Positions 1 to 6,467 of a stretch of 15,802 bases of DNA are shown here, piece by piece. The notes below the pieces were generated by a model that worked only from the letters and a program-made list of their open reading frames with translations, was not told the origin of the DNA and searched no databases. The translations under genes were made by a program, and so were the position numbers. Positions within the stretch are counted from its first letter, which is position 1. Each line of letters opens with the position of its first letter. Source of the stretch: UBA9980 sp964436235 (GTDB lineage Bacteria; Muiribacteriota; UBA9980); NCBI GenBank assembly GCA_964436235.1, contig CAYTCW010000102.1, positions 1 to 15,802 on the forward strand. The letters run 5' to 3'.

Positions 1-142
1 ATTCTGGTCTGAAAAAGTCAGGTATATTTTGTTGAGTAATTTTAATGAACTCATTTATAATACCTTCTTTATTTAAATTGATTTCTTTACATATATTGTC
101 AAGATATTCAGATAAATGTTTTCTTTAATTACTCAACAGCAT
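1..142 (-). pseudogene. Possible broken ORF running off the left edge
   Basis: On the minus strand an open frame of 41 codons runs from 124 to the window edge (RKHLSEYLDNICKEI at its start, ...IPDFFRPE at the edge). Its composition looks protein-like, rich in charged and hydrophobic residues. It contains no ATG, GTG or TTG. In the same frame an ATG lies at 142-140, but a TAA at 127-125 interrupts it after five codons. No Shine-Dalgarno sequence precedes that ATG. This is either a gene start broken by a nonsense mutation, a remnant, or chance in AT-rich DNA. A 12-bp inverted repeat (30-41 and 127-138) overlaps it, and the right arm covers the stop codon. I do not recognise the product. Confidence 0.3.
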
Positions 143-294
143 TTTGTATAACGCTTGACATTCGAGAAACTTATATACGCGCTTTTTTGTTATTTTACAA
201 TCGTGTTCAGAAATTTTTAAACTTATACTTTCATTTTTTCGAAGTGTCAACTTGGCATGATGCAATATATTTGATTTGTTAAATAAAATTTAAT
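143..294. other. AT-rich non-coding stretch
   Basis: Together with the flanking bases this forms the gap before the metallophosphoesterase gene. It is strongly AT-rich, with many stops in all frames. I see no RNA gene or convincing hairpin terminator in it. Confidence 0.5.
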
Positions 295-323
295 TTGCAA
301 AAAATAAAATTTTATGTTATTAA
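295..323 (+). promoter_or_regulatory. Candidate sigma70-type promoter for the metallophosphoesterase gene
   Basis: TTGCAA (295-300) and TATTAA (318-323) are separated by 17 bp, each matching four of six consensus bases. The spacing and position, about 70 bases before the start codon, are right. The AT-rich background makes chance matches likely. The perfect TATAAT at 377-382 cannot serve as the promoter because it abuts the ribosome binding site. Confidence 0.3.
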
Positions 324-395
324 CAACTGTATAGGTAAGTTAATCATAATTAAATATTAATGTTTTAATTTAGAGATATAATGGAGGTATATTTT

Positions 396-1196
396 ATGTT
401 TTTAGCAATAATTTTTTTCATTATTTACATACAAGTTGAGCCGCACTTTCTGGCTATAAAGGAAATTGAATTAAAAAACGCCGGTATTTCAAAAGAATTT
501 GATGGAAAGAAAATTGTTTTTATTTCTGATATACATCATGGACCGGATTTTTCAGTTAAAAGAATTAAAAATCTTGTTAAAACAGTTAACAAATTAGAGC
601 CTGATATTATTTTGCTGGGCGGAGATTACGTGAGCAACGCTAAATATATTGAAGAATGTTTCAACGAACTAAAAGAATTAAAAGCGCCTCTTGGTAAATT
701 TGGCGTTTTAGGTAATCATGATCATTGGGATGATCCAGTTAAAACACGCGAATGTATGAAAAAATCGGAAATTAAAATAATGGATAATTGTTCCGAATGG
801 ATAGTTAAAAACGGTTCTCGAATTAAAATTGGCGGAGTTGGAGATTTGTGGACTGATAATCAGGATATCGACAAAACTATCATCGATGTGAAAAAAGAAG
901 ATTATGTTATATTGATGTCTCACAATCCCGATTATGCCGAAAAAATCGGCGAATCAATTTCTAAAATTGATTTAATGCTCAGCGGTCATACTCATGGCGG
1001 TCAGGTAACGATTTTTGGCCTGTACGCGCCTATTCTTCCTTCTGCTTATGGCCAAAAGTACCGCAGTGGAATAGTTTATAAAGATGATACCGCGGTGATA
1101 GTAAGTAAAGGCGTTGGAAGTTTGAGCCCGGCATTGCGTTTTTGTTGTTCCCCGGATATTTTATTGCTGACATTGAAGTGCCCCGAAAGTAAATAA
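396..1196 (+). CDS. Membrane-anchored calcineurin-like metallophosphoesterase (YkuE/LpxG-like)
   Basis: A 266-residue phosphoesterase of the calcineurin-like superfamily. All the metal-ligand blocks are present: SDIHHGPD (Asp45, His47), GGDY (Asp77), GNHDHW (Asn107, His108), MSHNP (His176) and GHTHGGQ (His198, His200). A hydrophobic segment at residues 1-13 probably anchors it in the cytoplasmic membrane. The open frame begins at 381, but GGAGG at 383-387 lies 8 nt before the ATG at 396, so 396 is the likely start. Related anchored enzymes include YkuE-type proteins and UDP-2,3-diacylglucosamine hydrolases of lipid A synthesis (LpxG type). The substrate cannot be read from sequence. The gene stands alone. 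It uses noticeably more A/T-ending codons (AAA, ATT, TTA) than the genes to its right, which may indicate separate ancestry. Confidence 0.85.
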   Translation: MFLAIIFFIIYIQVEPHFLAIKEIELKNAGISKEFDGKKIVFISDIHHGPDFSVKRIKNLVKTVNKLEPDIILLGGDYVSNAKYIEECFNELKELKAPLGKFGVLGNHDHWDDPVKTRECMKKSEIKIMDNCSEWIVKNGSRIKIGGVGDLWTDNQDIDKTIIDVKKEDYVILMSHNPDYAEKIGESISKIDLMLSGHTHGGQVTIFGLYAPILPSAYGQKYRSGIVYKDDTAVIVSKGVGSLSPALRFCCSPDILLLTLKCPESK

Positions 1197-1374
1197 TTAT
1201 GAAAACCAAATAGGTTTTGACACCGGTTTTATTGTTAAAAAATTATATTGACATCTGGTTCAGACTATACTTATCTCTGGCTGTTATGTTTTTAATACTT
1301 TAATTAAACTCGATTTACATTAATATTTTACCGTGAGCCCTTCATTTAAGTTGCTGTAAAACCGTTATTGCACC

Positions 1375-1404
1375 GCAGTCGCGCGCACGCATGCGCGCGA
1401 CTGC
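1375..1404. repeat. Perfect 13-bp GC-rich inverted repeat with 4-nt loop
   Basis: The left arm (1375-1387) and right arm (1392-1404) are exact reverse complements around the loop CGCA. Nearly all pairs are G-C, in contrast to the AT-rich surroundings. No T-run follows on either strand, so it is not a canonical intrinsic terminator. Its position between convergent genes suits a bidirectional transcription barrier or a stable RNA 3' end. A relict of a small mobile or REP-like element is also possible. Confidence 0.75.
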
Positions 1405-1532
1405 AAACAAGCAAGCTGGCAGATAAATAAGTAATAAGCAAGTAATAAAATAAGAAGTTAAAGTCCTGGCAGAAAAAGCTATCGACAAACTAACGATAAA
1501 GCGTCAGGCAATTTGCAGATAGTGGGAGGGTT

Positions 1533-1575
1533 TAAGGGAGGGAGAAAGGGTTGCTAACCCTTTCTCCCTCCCTTA
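1533..1575. repeat. Perfect 20-bp inverted repeat, purine arm / pyrimidine arm
   Basis: The arms 1533-1552 and 1556-1575 pair perfectly around a 3-nt loop (GCT). The left arm is almost all purine and the right almost all pyrimidine. On the plus strand an A-tract follows the hairpin (1578-1585), so on the minus strand a T-tract precedes it. Neither arrangement is a standard terminator. The hairpin would still be very stable in RNA from either convergent gene. The left arm overlaps a G-quadruplex motif beginning at 1524. Confidence 0.75.
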
Positions 1576-1598
1576 TTAAAAAAAATTATTAATATTTT

Positions 1599-1697
1599 AG
1601 AGTATATAGAGTGCTTAGAATACTTGAAATATTTAGATTATTTAAAAGCATTAAAAGCATTACAAGTATTACAAGCATTAAAACACTTAGAAGATTA
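1599..1697. repeat. Degenerate 9-bp tandem array, about 11 units
   Basis: Reading in 9-base steps from 1599 gives agagtatat, agagtgctt, agaatactt, gaaatattt, agattattt, aaaagcatt, aaaagcatt, acaagtatt, acaagcatt, aaaacactt and agaagatta. Two neighbouring units are identical and the others differ at a few positions, mostly with T fixed at positions 8 and 9. Because the period is a multiple of three, one frame stays open with a Leu-x-x triplet pattern from 1558 to the stop near 1738. That frame has no ATG or GTG start; the only TTG is an internal Leu codon within the repeat array (1624-1626), with no ribosome binding site in front. The array lies just downstream of the minus-strand C39 gene. 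Confidence 0.7.
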
Positions 1698-1735
1698 TTT
1701 ATATCTACAAATCAAAGAAATCGGCTTAGTGTTTT

Positions 1736-2815
1736 CTATTTTTTAATAACGACAGCGCCTCTGCCTTTAGAAGACCAGTAGGACCAGAAGGTTTCTTTTG
1801 GAATCGTGTAGTTGACTCTTGATATGCTGCCTTTGCCCGGATCGTTGACGACCACGTTATTGCCCTGGAAACCGGTTACGACGATGTAGTGGCCTTTCCA
1901 TTTGACATCGACATTTACTATTACTGGTTTGCCGCCGGCTACCTGTGATTTAAGCCAATCCATGGACTGGCCGTTGTAAAGGCGAGTGTTATTGAAACCG
2001 GCCTTCTGGGCGCCGTGTACGATGCCGGATATGGGTGTGCCGGCGCGCTGTTTGAAGGTATATTCGACGAGTTTGGCGCATTCGTAAGCGCTTTTATGAA
2101 CGCCGTAGTAGTCTAAAACCATTGCGAAGCTGTTCGGGCCGCACCACGAATTGCGGTAATCGGTTCCATTGACTATATTTTCACTTGAAAATTGCGATCT
2201 TTTAGGAACTGCGAGCACTCCGTCTTTCGCGGTTGTGTTCTGGTATTGTCCGCCGGAAGAGCTGCCGGGGTTATTTTTATCGCCGTTGGAGGTGTTGCCG
2301 GAGGTGCCGCCGGATGTATTGCCGGCGCTGTTTTTGGGATTAGCGGCGCTCTGAGGGGCTTCGTCATCGTCGTTAAGCGCCGATTTGGATACGTAACGTG
2401 CGCAGACCCAGGCGGTCGAGCCCTGCCATTTTATTTTATGCCAGCCATTTTGCGTTTCGAGTATTTCGACTTTATCGTTGCGGTAGAGTTTACCGATGCG
2501 GGCATAGCTTGTGCCGGGTCCTTTTCTAACATTGAGCCAGGTATTTACTTCGACATAGCCGATACTGAGCGCCCCGCTTGAAGCGGCTTCGGCGCCAGCA
2601 GCGCTTACGGCGCTGCTCTGCTCGCCTGAAGATGCCGCGCCGTTAGAAACGGTTTCAGCGGCCGAGCTGTTGGTTGACGCGGCGTTTTCGTTCTGAGATA
2701 TATTGGAATTATTGAGGCTTTCATTAAGGTCGTTAATGGCGGCGTCGGTTGCGGGCGCGCCGTAAAACATAGCGACCGAAAGCAATATAACTATGAAGGT
2801 AACTCTTGATTTCAT
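1736..2815 (-). CDS. Secreted SH3b domain plus C39-like cysteine peptidase
   Basis: A 359-residue exported protein. Residues 1-25 form a signal peptide (KSR, a hydrophobic core, then ATDA-AIND). A Ser/Asn/Ala-rich linker follows, then a bacterial SH3 domain (about 85-144, with TWLNVRKGPGTSYARIGKL), which in this family often binds cell wall. A second low-complexity Asn/Gly/Ser linker (about 150-198) leads to a C39_2-type papain-fold domain (about 200-359). The candidate catalytic residues are Cys225 (SWCGPNSFAM), His309 (GHYIVVTGF) and Asp325 (VNDPG). The frame opens at 2845, but an AGGATGGTGAT ribosome binding site precedes the ATG at 2815. No ABC-transporter region is present, so it is not a bacteriocin-maturing C39 exporter. 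It is probably an extracellular or periplasmic wall-associated peptidase; the target is unknown. Confidence 0.82.
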   Translation of the reverse strand: MKSRVTFIVILLSVAMFYGAPATDAAINDLNESLNNSNISQNENAASTNSSAAETVSNGAASSGEQSSAVSAAGAEAASSGALSIGYVEVNTWLNVRKGPGTSYARIGKLYRNDKVEILETQNGWHKIKWQGSTAWVCARYVSKSALNDDDEAPQSAANPKNSAGNTSGGTSGNTSNGDKNNPGSSSGGQYQNTTAKDGVLAVPKRSQFSSENIVNGTDYRNSWCGPNSFAMVLDYYGVHKSAYECAKLVEYTFKQRAGTPISGIVHGAQKAGFNNTRLYNGQSMDWLKSQVAGGKPVIVNVDVKWKGHYIVVTGFQGNNVVVNDPGKGSISRVNYTIPKETFWSYWSSKGRGAVVIKK

Positions 2816-2856
2816 AAATATCACCATCCTATTTTTTATAGACAAATTACTACTTA

Positions 2857-2862
2857 ATTATA
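2857..2862 (-). promoter_or_regulatory. Extended -10 promoter element for the C39 peptidase gene
   Basis: On the minus strand TGG-TATAAT gives a perfect -10 hexamer with the TGn extension, about 40 bases before the start at 2815. No good -35 hexamer lies 16-18 bp upstream, which is usual for extended -10 promoters. It would give a leader of roughly 35 nt. Confidence 0.55.
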
Positions 2863-2952
2863 CCAGAAAATATAACGAATTGTTCCATTATTTAATAAAA
2901 TTTTTATGAATTATCAAAATGACAAAGGGTAAAGGAATATGACTGCATATGG

Positions 2953-2992
2953 TAGTAATAAAAGAACCGCCTGAATTTTAATTCAAGGCGGT
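2953..2992 (-). terminator. Intrinsic terminator of the glycine cleavage operon
   Basis: On the minus strand the GACCGCC/GGCGGTT arms, extended by AATT pairing with a single bulge (about 2966-2992), form a hairpin followed by TCTTTTATTA. It lies about 120 bases past the gcvPB stop codon and has the right orientation to end that transcript. The 2846-3113 gap otherwise holds only the C39 promoter and unremarkable sequence. Confidence 0.7.
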
Positions 2993-3113
2993 CTTAAGCA
3001 ACTTGTTTATTTATTGAAAGATTAGTAAATCAGGTTAAGGATAAATAACACGGTTTGATATGGTACTGCCTGATCTTGTCTGAGCCAATCTGATACTATA
3101 CGATTCGATACTG

Positions 3114-4664
3114 TTAGGATGCGGTTTTTCTTTTTAAACCGGCATCGGCTTTCGGCGCGCGTTCTTCTTTGGTAACAGGCGGCGGGCAGCCTTCGCATGA
3201 GCAGCAGCGTATAATCGGCGTTCTGGCCGCGCGCGTTTCATCGAGGCGCGTTACCGGCGTTAATTGCGGCGCGTTTTTAAGCAGCTCAGGAGAGCTTTTA
3301 GCTTCGCCGGCGATTTGAATCATCGTATTTATGAATTCATCGAGTCGTTCTTTGCATTCGGTTTCGGTGGGTTCGATCATCATCGCTTCGTGTACGATCA
3401 GCGGGAAATAAATAGTCGGCGCGTGATAGCCCAGGTCGAGCAGCCGCTTGGCGACATCGAGAGCGGTTATCGAGTATTGAGCCAGATTATCCGTTGAAAG
3501 GACGAATTCGTGCATGCAGGTGCGGTCGTATTTTAATTCGTAGTGTTTTTTAAGTTTTTCCATAAGGTAATTAGCGTTTAATACGGCATTTTTAGAACAT
3601 TCGGTAAGGCCTTCGCCGCCTAAAGAGAGTATGTAAACGTAGGCGCGCACGACAATGCCGAAATTGCCGTAAAATGCGGCGATCTTACCTATTGAACTGG
3701 AGCTTTCGCCTTTTAAGTAATATCTGTTAGCGGCCTGATCGTAATTAACGAGCGGCTCGGGCAGAAAATTAACGAGTCTTTCAGAAACGCCGACCGGTCC
3801 GGAACCGGGGCCGCCGCCGCCGTGCGGGGTTGAAAAGGTTTTATGCAAATTAACGTGAGTAACGTCGAAACCCATGTCGCCCGGGCGTGCAATGCCCATA
3901 ATGGCGTTGAGGTTAGCGCCGTCGTAATAAAGAAGCGCACCGGCTTTATGCACTATTTCGGCTATCTTTTGAATATTGGGATCGAAAAGGCCGAGCGTAT
4001 TGGGATTAGTGAGCATGAAAGCCGCGACGCTTTCATCCATAACCGAACGCAGCGTGTCTAAATCGACGAAGCCGTCAGCGCCCGATTTGATGGATACGAT
4101 CTCGAGGCCGCACATAGCCGCGGTGGCGGGATTAGTGCCATGCGACGAATCGGGGACGACGACTTTGAGGCGTTTTTCACCGCGCGACTCATGGTATTTT
4201 TTAATCATCATAATGCCGGTAAGTTCGCCGTGCGCGCCCGCTAAAGGCTGCATGGTGACGCGTTTCATTCCGAGCAGCTCGCCGAGGTATTTTTCCATGT
4301 TATATATAATTTCGAGCATGCCCTGGCAGTATTTTTCGGGTAAAAGCGGATGCGCGCCGAGAATGCCGTCGAGTGAAGCCATGCGTTCGTTTATTTTCGG
4401 ATTATATTTCATGGTGCATGAGCCGAGCGGATAAAAACCCACATCGACGGAATAGTTGAGCCGCGATAAATTGGTGTAATGCCTTATTATTTCATTTTCG
4501 GATACCTGCGGCAGCTTCGGCAGATCTTCTTCGCCGCAGCGGAGCATATCAGCCGGATAATTATTACCGCAGCATGAATCGGGCACGCGCGACGGCGCGA
4601 GATCGAAGCTGGTGCGGCCTTCTTTAGAATATTCAAAAATCAGTTTTTCGAGTTTAGCTACCAT
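3114..4664 (-). CDS. gcvPB: Glycine dehydrogenase (decarboxylating) subunit 2
   Basis: The C-terminal half of the split P-protein, 516 residues. It binds pyridoxal phosphate, decarboxylates glycine and passes the aminomethyl group to lipoyl-GcvH. The family signature YPLGSCTMKYNPKINE lies near residues 78-93. The PLP lysine is Lys275 in NLHKTFSTPHGGGGPGSGP. The frame opens at 4682, but GGAGG stands 7 nt before the ATG at 4664, so that start is preferred. It overlaps the gcvPA stop in the string ATGGTAG, suggesting translational coupling. The C-terminal tail is unusual: after the normal end region it carries CCSCEGC (Cys487, 488, 490 and 493), then a Lys/Ala-rich end. It is the last gene of the operon before the terminator. 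Confidence 0.95.
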   Translation of the reverse strand: MVAKLEKLIFEYSKEGRTSFDLAPSRVPDSCCGNNYPADMLRCGEEDLPKLPQVSENEIIRHYTNLSRLNYSVDVGFYPLGSCTMKYNPKINERMASLDGILGAHPLLPEKYCQGMLEIIYNMEKYLGELLGMKRVTMQPLAGAHGELTGIMMIKKYHESRGEKRLKVVVPDSSHGTNPATAAMCGLEIVSIKSGADGFVDLDTLRSVMDESVAAFMLTNPNTLGLFDPNIQKIAEIVHKAGALLYYDGANLNAIMGIARPGDMGFDVTHVNLHKTFSTPHGGGGPGSGPVGVSERLVNFLPEPLVNYDQAANRYYLKGESSSSIGKIAAFYGNFGIVVRAYVYILSLGGEGLTECSKNAVLNANYLMEKLKKHYELKYDRTCMHEFVLSTDNLAQYSITALDVAKRLLDLGYHAPTIYFPLIVHEAMMIEPTETECKERLDEFINTMIQIAGEAKSSPELLKNAPQLTPVTRLDETRAARTPIIRCCSCEGCPPPVTKEERAPKADAGLKRKTAS

Positions 4665-6031
4665 TTTATCGCCTCCAGGCATTTTATATAAGCGTCGATA
4701 TCTTCTTTGGTGCGCATTTCAGTGGCGCAGATAAGAAGGCAGTTATGCTCGCTGATGAAATATTTAGACAAATCGACGCCCGCCAGTATTTTGTGATCGG
4801 CAAAGTGGTCGAAAAGTTTATCGTAGGTAAGCGATTTAGGATAGGTGATAACGAATTCGTGGAAGAAATGCGAACCTTCGAATTTGAGCTCGAATCCTTT
4901 AACCTTAGATATTTTTTCGGCCAGGTAATGGGCCATATCCGAGCACCTTGCGGCAACGGCGCGCAGCCCGTGCGGGCCGAGATAACTTAAGTAAACGGTA
5001 GCTGCCAGAGCGCAAAGCGCCTGGTTCGAGCAGATGTTCGACGACGCTTTTTCGCGCCGGATATGCTGTTCGCGAGCCTGAAGGGTTAGCACATAAGCCC
5101 GTTTTCCGTTTTTATCGACGGTTTCGCCTACGATGCGGCCGGGAAGTTTTCTGATATATTTTTGCGACGCCGCCATGAAACCGAGCGCCGGGCCGCCGAA
5201 CGACGACGGAATACCGAGCGGCTGGCCGTCGCCGCAGACTATATCGGCGCCGTAAGCCGCGGGCGGTTTTAAAAGCCCGAGCGATATGGGATTTGCCGAT
5301 ACGATAAGGACTGCGCCGTTTGCATGCGCAAGATCGGAAAGCCATTTTAAATCTTCGACCACGCCGAAAAACGAAGGGTTTTGGACTAAAACGGCGGCGG
5401 TGGAATCGTTGATATTTGCTTTAATAAAATCGGAATCGAGCTTTCCGGTTTTGCCGTCGTAGGGGATCACGCGCAAATTGAAATTAGCCGCGCCGGCGTA
5501 TGTTTCGAGCACGTTCATATACATCGGGTTGAGCGTTTCGGCGACTAAAAATTCGCGGCGCGAATTAATGTTAAAGGCCATGATCATAGATTCGGCGAGC
5601 GCGGTCGCGCCGTCGTAATGCGAGGCGTTCGAAGCCTGCATGCCGGTGAGATTGCATATCATGGTCTGGTATTCGAATATGCTCATCAGAGTGCCCTGCG
5701 AAACTTCTGGCTGATAAGGGGTATAGGCGGTATAGAAATCGGAGCGGCCCGTAACGGCGGATACAGCCGACGGAATAAAGTGTTCGTAGGAGCCGCCGCC
5801 CATGAAACATTTATAGTCGGCGAAAGACGCCGTTTTTTTCGCGTGCGATTTCATTTTTTCGCATATTTCAATTTCAGATAAGCGTCCAGGCAAGTTAAGT
5901 GATTTAACTCTTAAATTGCCTGGAATATCTGAAAACAAATCATCGATGGAGGCTAACGCCTGATTTTTGGAATCGCTGATATCTTTTAACATCAGGGAAA
6001 TATCTTCAGGCGTGTTTGAAAGGTAGTTCAT
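4658..6031 (-). CDS. gcvPA: Glycine dehydrogenase (decarboxylating) subunit 1
   Basis: The N-terminal half of the split P-protein, 457 residues and close to the usual family length. It pairs with GcvPB to form the decarboxylating enzyme and contributes to the dimer and active-site architecture. Typical GcvPA blocks are visible: FMGGGSYEHFIPSAV (about 76-90), YTPYQPEVSQGTLMSIFEYQT (about 103-123) and NASHYDGATALAE (about 135-147). The ATG overlaps the gcvH stop by one base (TAATG), and a GAGGAGG ribosome binding site lies inside the end of gcvH. Tight coupling of the H, P1 and P2 subunits follows from these overlaps. Confidence 0.95.
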   Translation of the reverse strand: MNYLSNTPEDISLMLKDISDSKNQALASIDDLFSDIPGNLRVKSLNLPGRLSEIEICEKMKSHAKKTASFADYKCFMGGGSYEHFIPSAVSAVTGRSDFYTAYTPYQPEVSQGTLMSIFEYQTMICNLTGMQASNASHYDGATALAESMIMAFNINSRREFLVAETLNPMYMNVLETYAGAANFNLRVIPYDGKTGKLDSDFIKANINDSTAAVLVQNPSFFGVVEDLKWLSDLAHANGAVLIVSANPISLGLLKPPAAYGADIVCGDGQPLGIPSSFGGPALGFMAASQKYIRKLPGRIVGETVDKNGKRAYVLTLQAREQHIRREKASSNICSNQALCALAATVYLSYLGPHGLRAVAARCSDMAHYLAEKISKVKGFELKFEGSHFFHEFVITYPKSLTYDKLFDHFADHKILAGVDLSKYFISEHNCLLICATEMRTKEDIDAYIKCLEAIKW

Positions 6032-6438
6032 TATGAAATCGCCTCCTCGATGAATTTTTTATATTCGGCGGCCGTCATTAATTCCTGGGCCTCCGACGGG
6101 TTAGACATTTCAATTTCGAACATCCAGCCTTCTCCGTAAGGGTCTTCATTTATTATTTCAGGATTGTCTTCGAGCTCGATATTCAGGGTGACTACTTTGC
6201 CGGATATGGGCGAATAAACGTCGGATGCAGCTTTGCTTGATTCGACGACGCACATTTTTTCGTGAGCGTCAACGCTCTGATTGACGCCGGTGGTGAATTC
6301 AACGTAAACGATATCGCCTGATTCGTGCTGGGCGTAATCGGAAATGCCGACGTAAGCGGTCTTTCCGTCTATTCTCAGCCATTCGTGCTGTTCGGTATAT
6401 CTTAAATCTTCCGGAATGTTATATTCTACGCTACTCAT
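6031..6438 (-). CDS. gcvH: Glycine cleavage system H protein
   Basis: A 135-residue lipoyl carrier that shuttles the aminomethyl group between the P and T proteins and is reoxidised by the L protein. The lipoyl-lysine motif VVESSKAASDVYSPISG places the modified residue at Lys69. DLRYTEQHEWLR near the N terminus is typical. The frame opens with a GTG at 6450, but that codon lies inside the strong ribosome binding site AAAGGAGGTG. The ATG at 6438 is therefore the real start. The gene begins 29 bases after gcvT and shares one base with gcvPA. Confidence 0.96.
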   Translation of the reverse strand: MSSVEYNIPEDLRYTEQHEWLRIDGKTAYVGISDYAQHESGDIVYVEFTTGVNQSVDAHEKMCVVESSKAASDVYSPISGKVVTLNIELEDNPEIINEDPYGEGWMFEIEMSNPSEAQELMTAAEYKKFIEEAIS

Positions 6439-6467
6439 TTTATATTGCACCTCCTTTCTAACTTAAA

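Larger units (their letters stand above)
1197..1735. other. Convergent, structured intergenic region
   Basis: This gap lies between two genes pointing towards each other. It contains no supported coding region. It holds a short AAAACC/GGTTTT hairpin (1202-1218), a perfect 13-bp hairpin (1375-1404), a G-run motif inside a 20-bp hairpin (1524-1575) and a degenerate 9-bp tandem array (1599-1697). TTGACA occurs at 1217-1222 and 1248-1253; the second is followed, 17 bp later, by TTATCT (1271-1276), a weak promoter candidate. Any plus-strand transcript from there would be non-coding and would run into the hairpins. That last point is inference only. Confidence 0.6.

Noticed and set aside
377..382. 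Perfect TATAAT before the metallophosphoesterase
   Set aside because: It directly abuts the GGAGG ribosome binding site, so a transcript from it would start inside the gene.
1599..1697. CRISPR-like array
   Set aside because: Units are 9 bp, contiguous and degenerate with no spacers, and no cas genes are present.
1558..1738. Open frame with leucine-ladder repeats across the 9-bp array
   Set aside because: It has no ATG or GTG start, and its only TTG (1624-1626) is an internal Leu codon with no ribosome binding site. Openness follows from the 9-bp period, so I treat it as a repeat, not a gene.
1736..2815. Bacteriocin-processing C39 transporter
   Set aside because: There is no ABC or membrane region and no double-glycine precursor nearby; the protein is a secreted single peptidase with SH3b.
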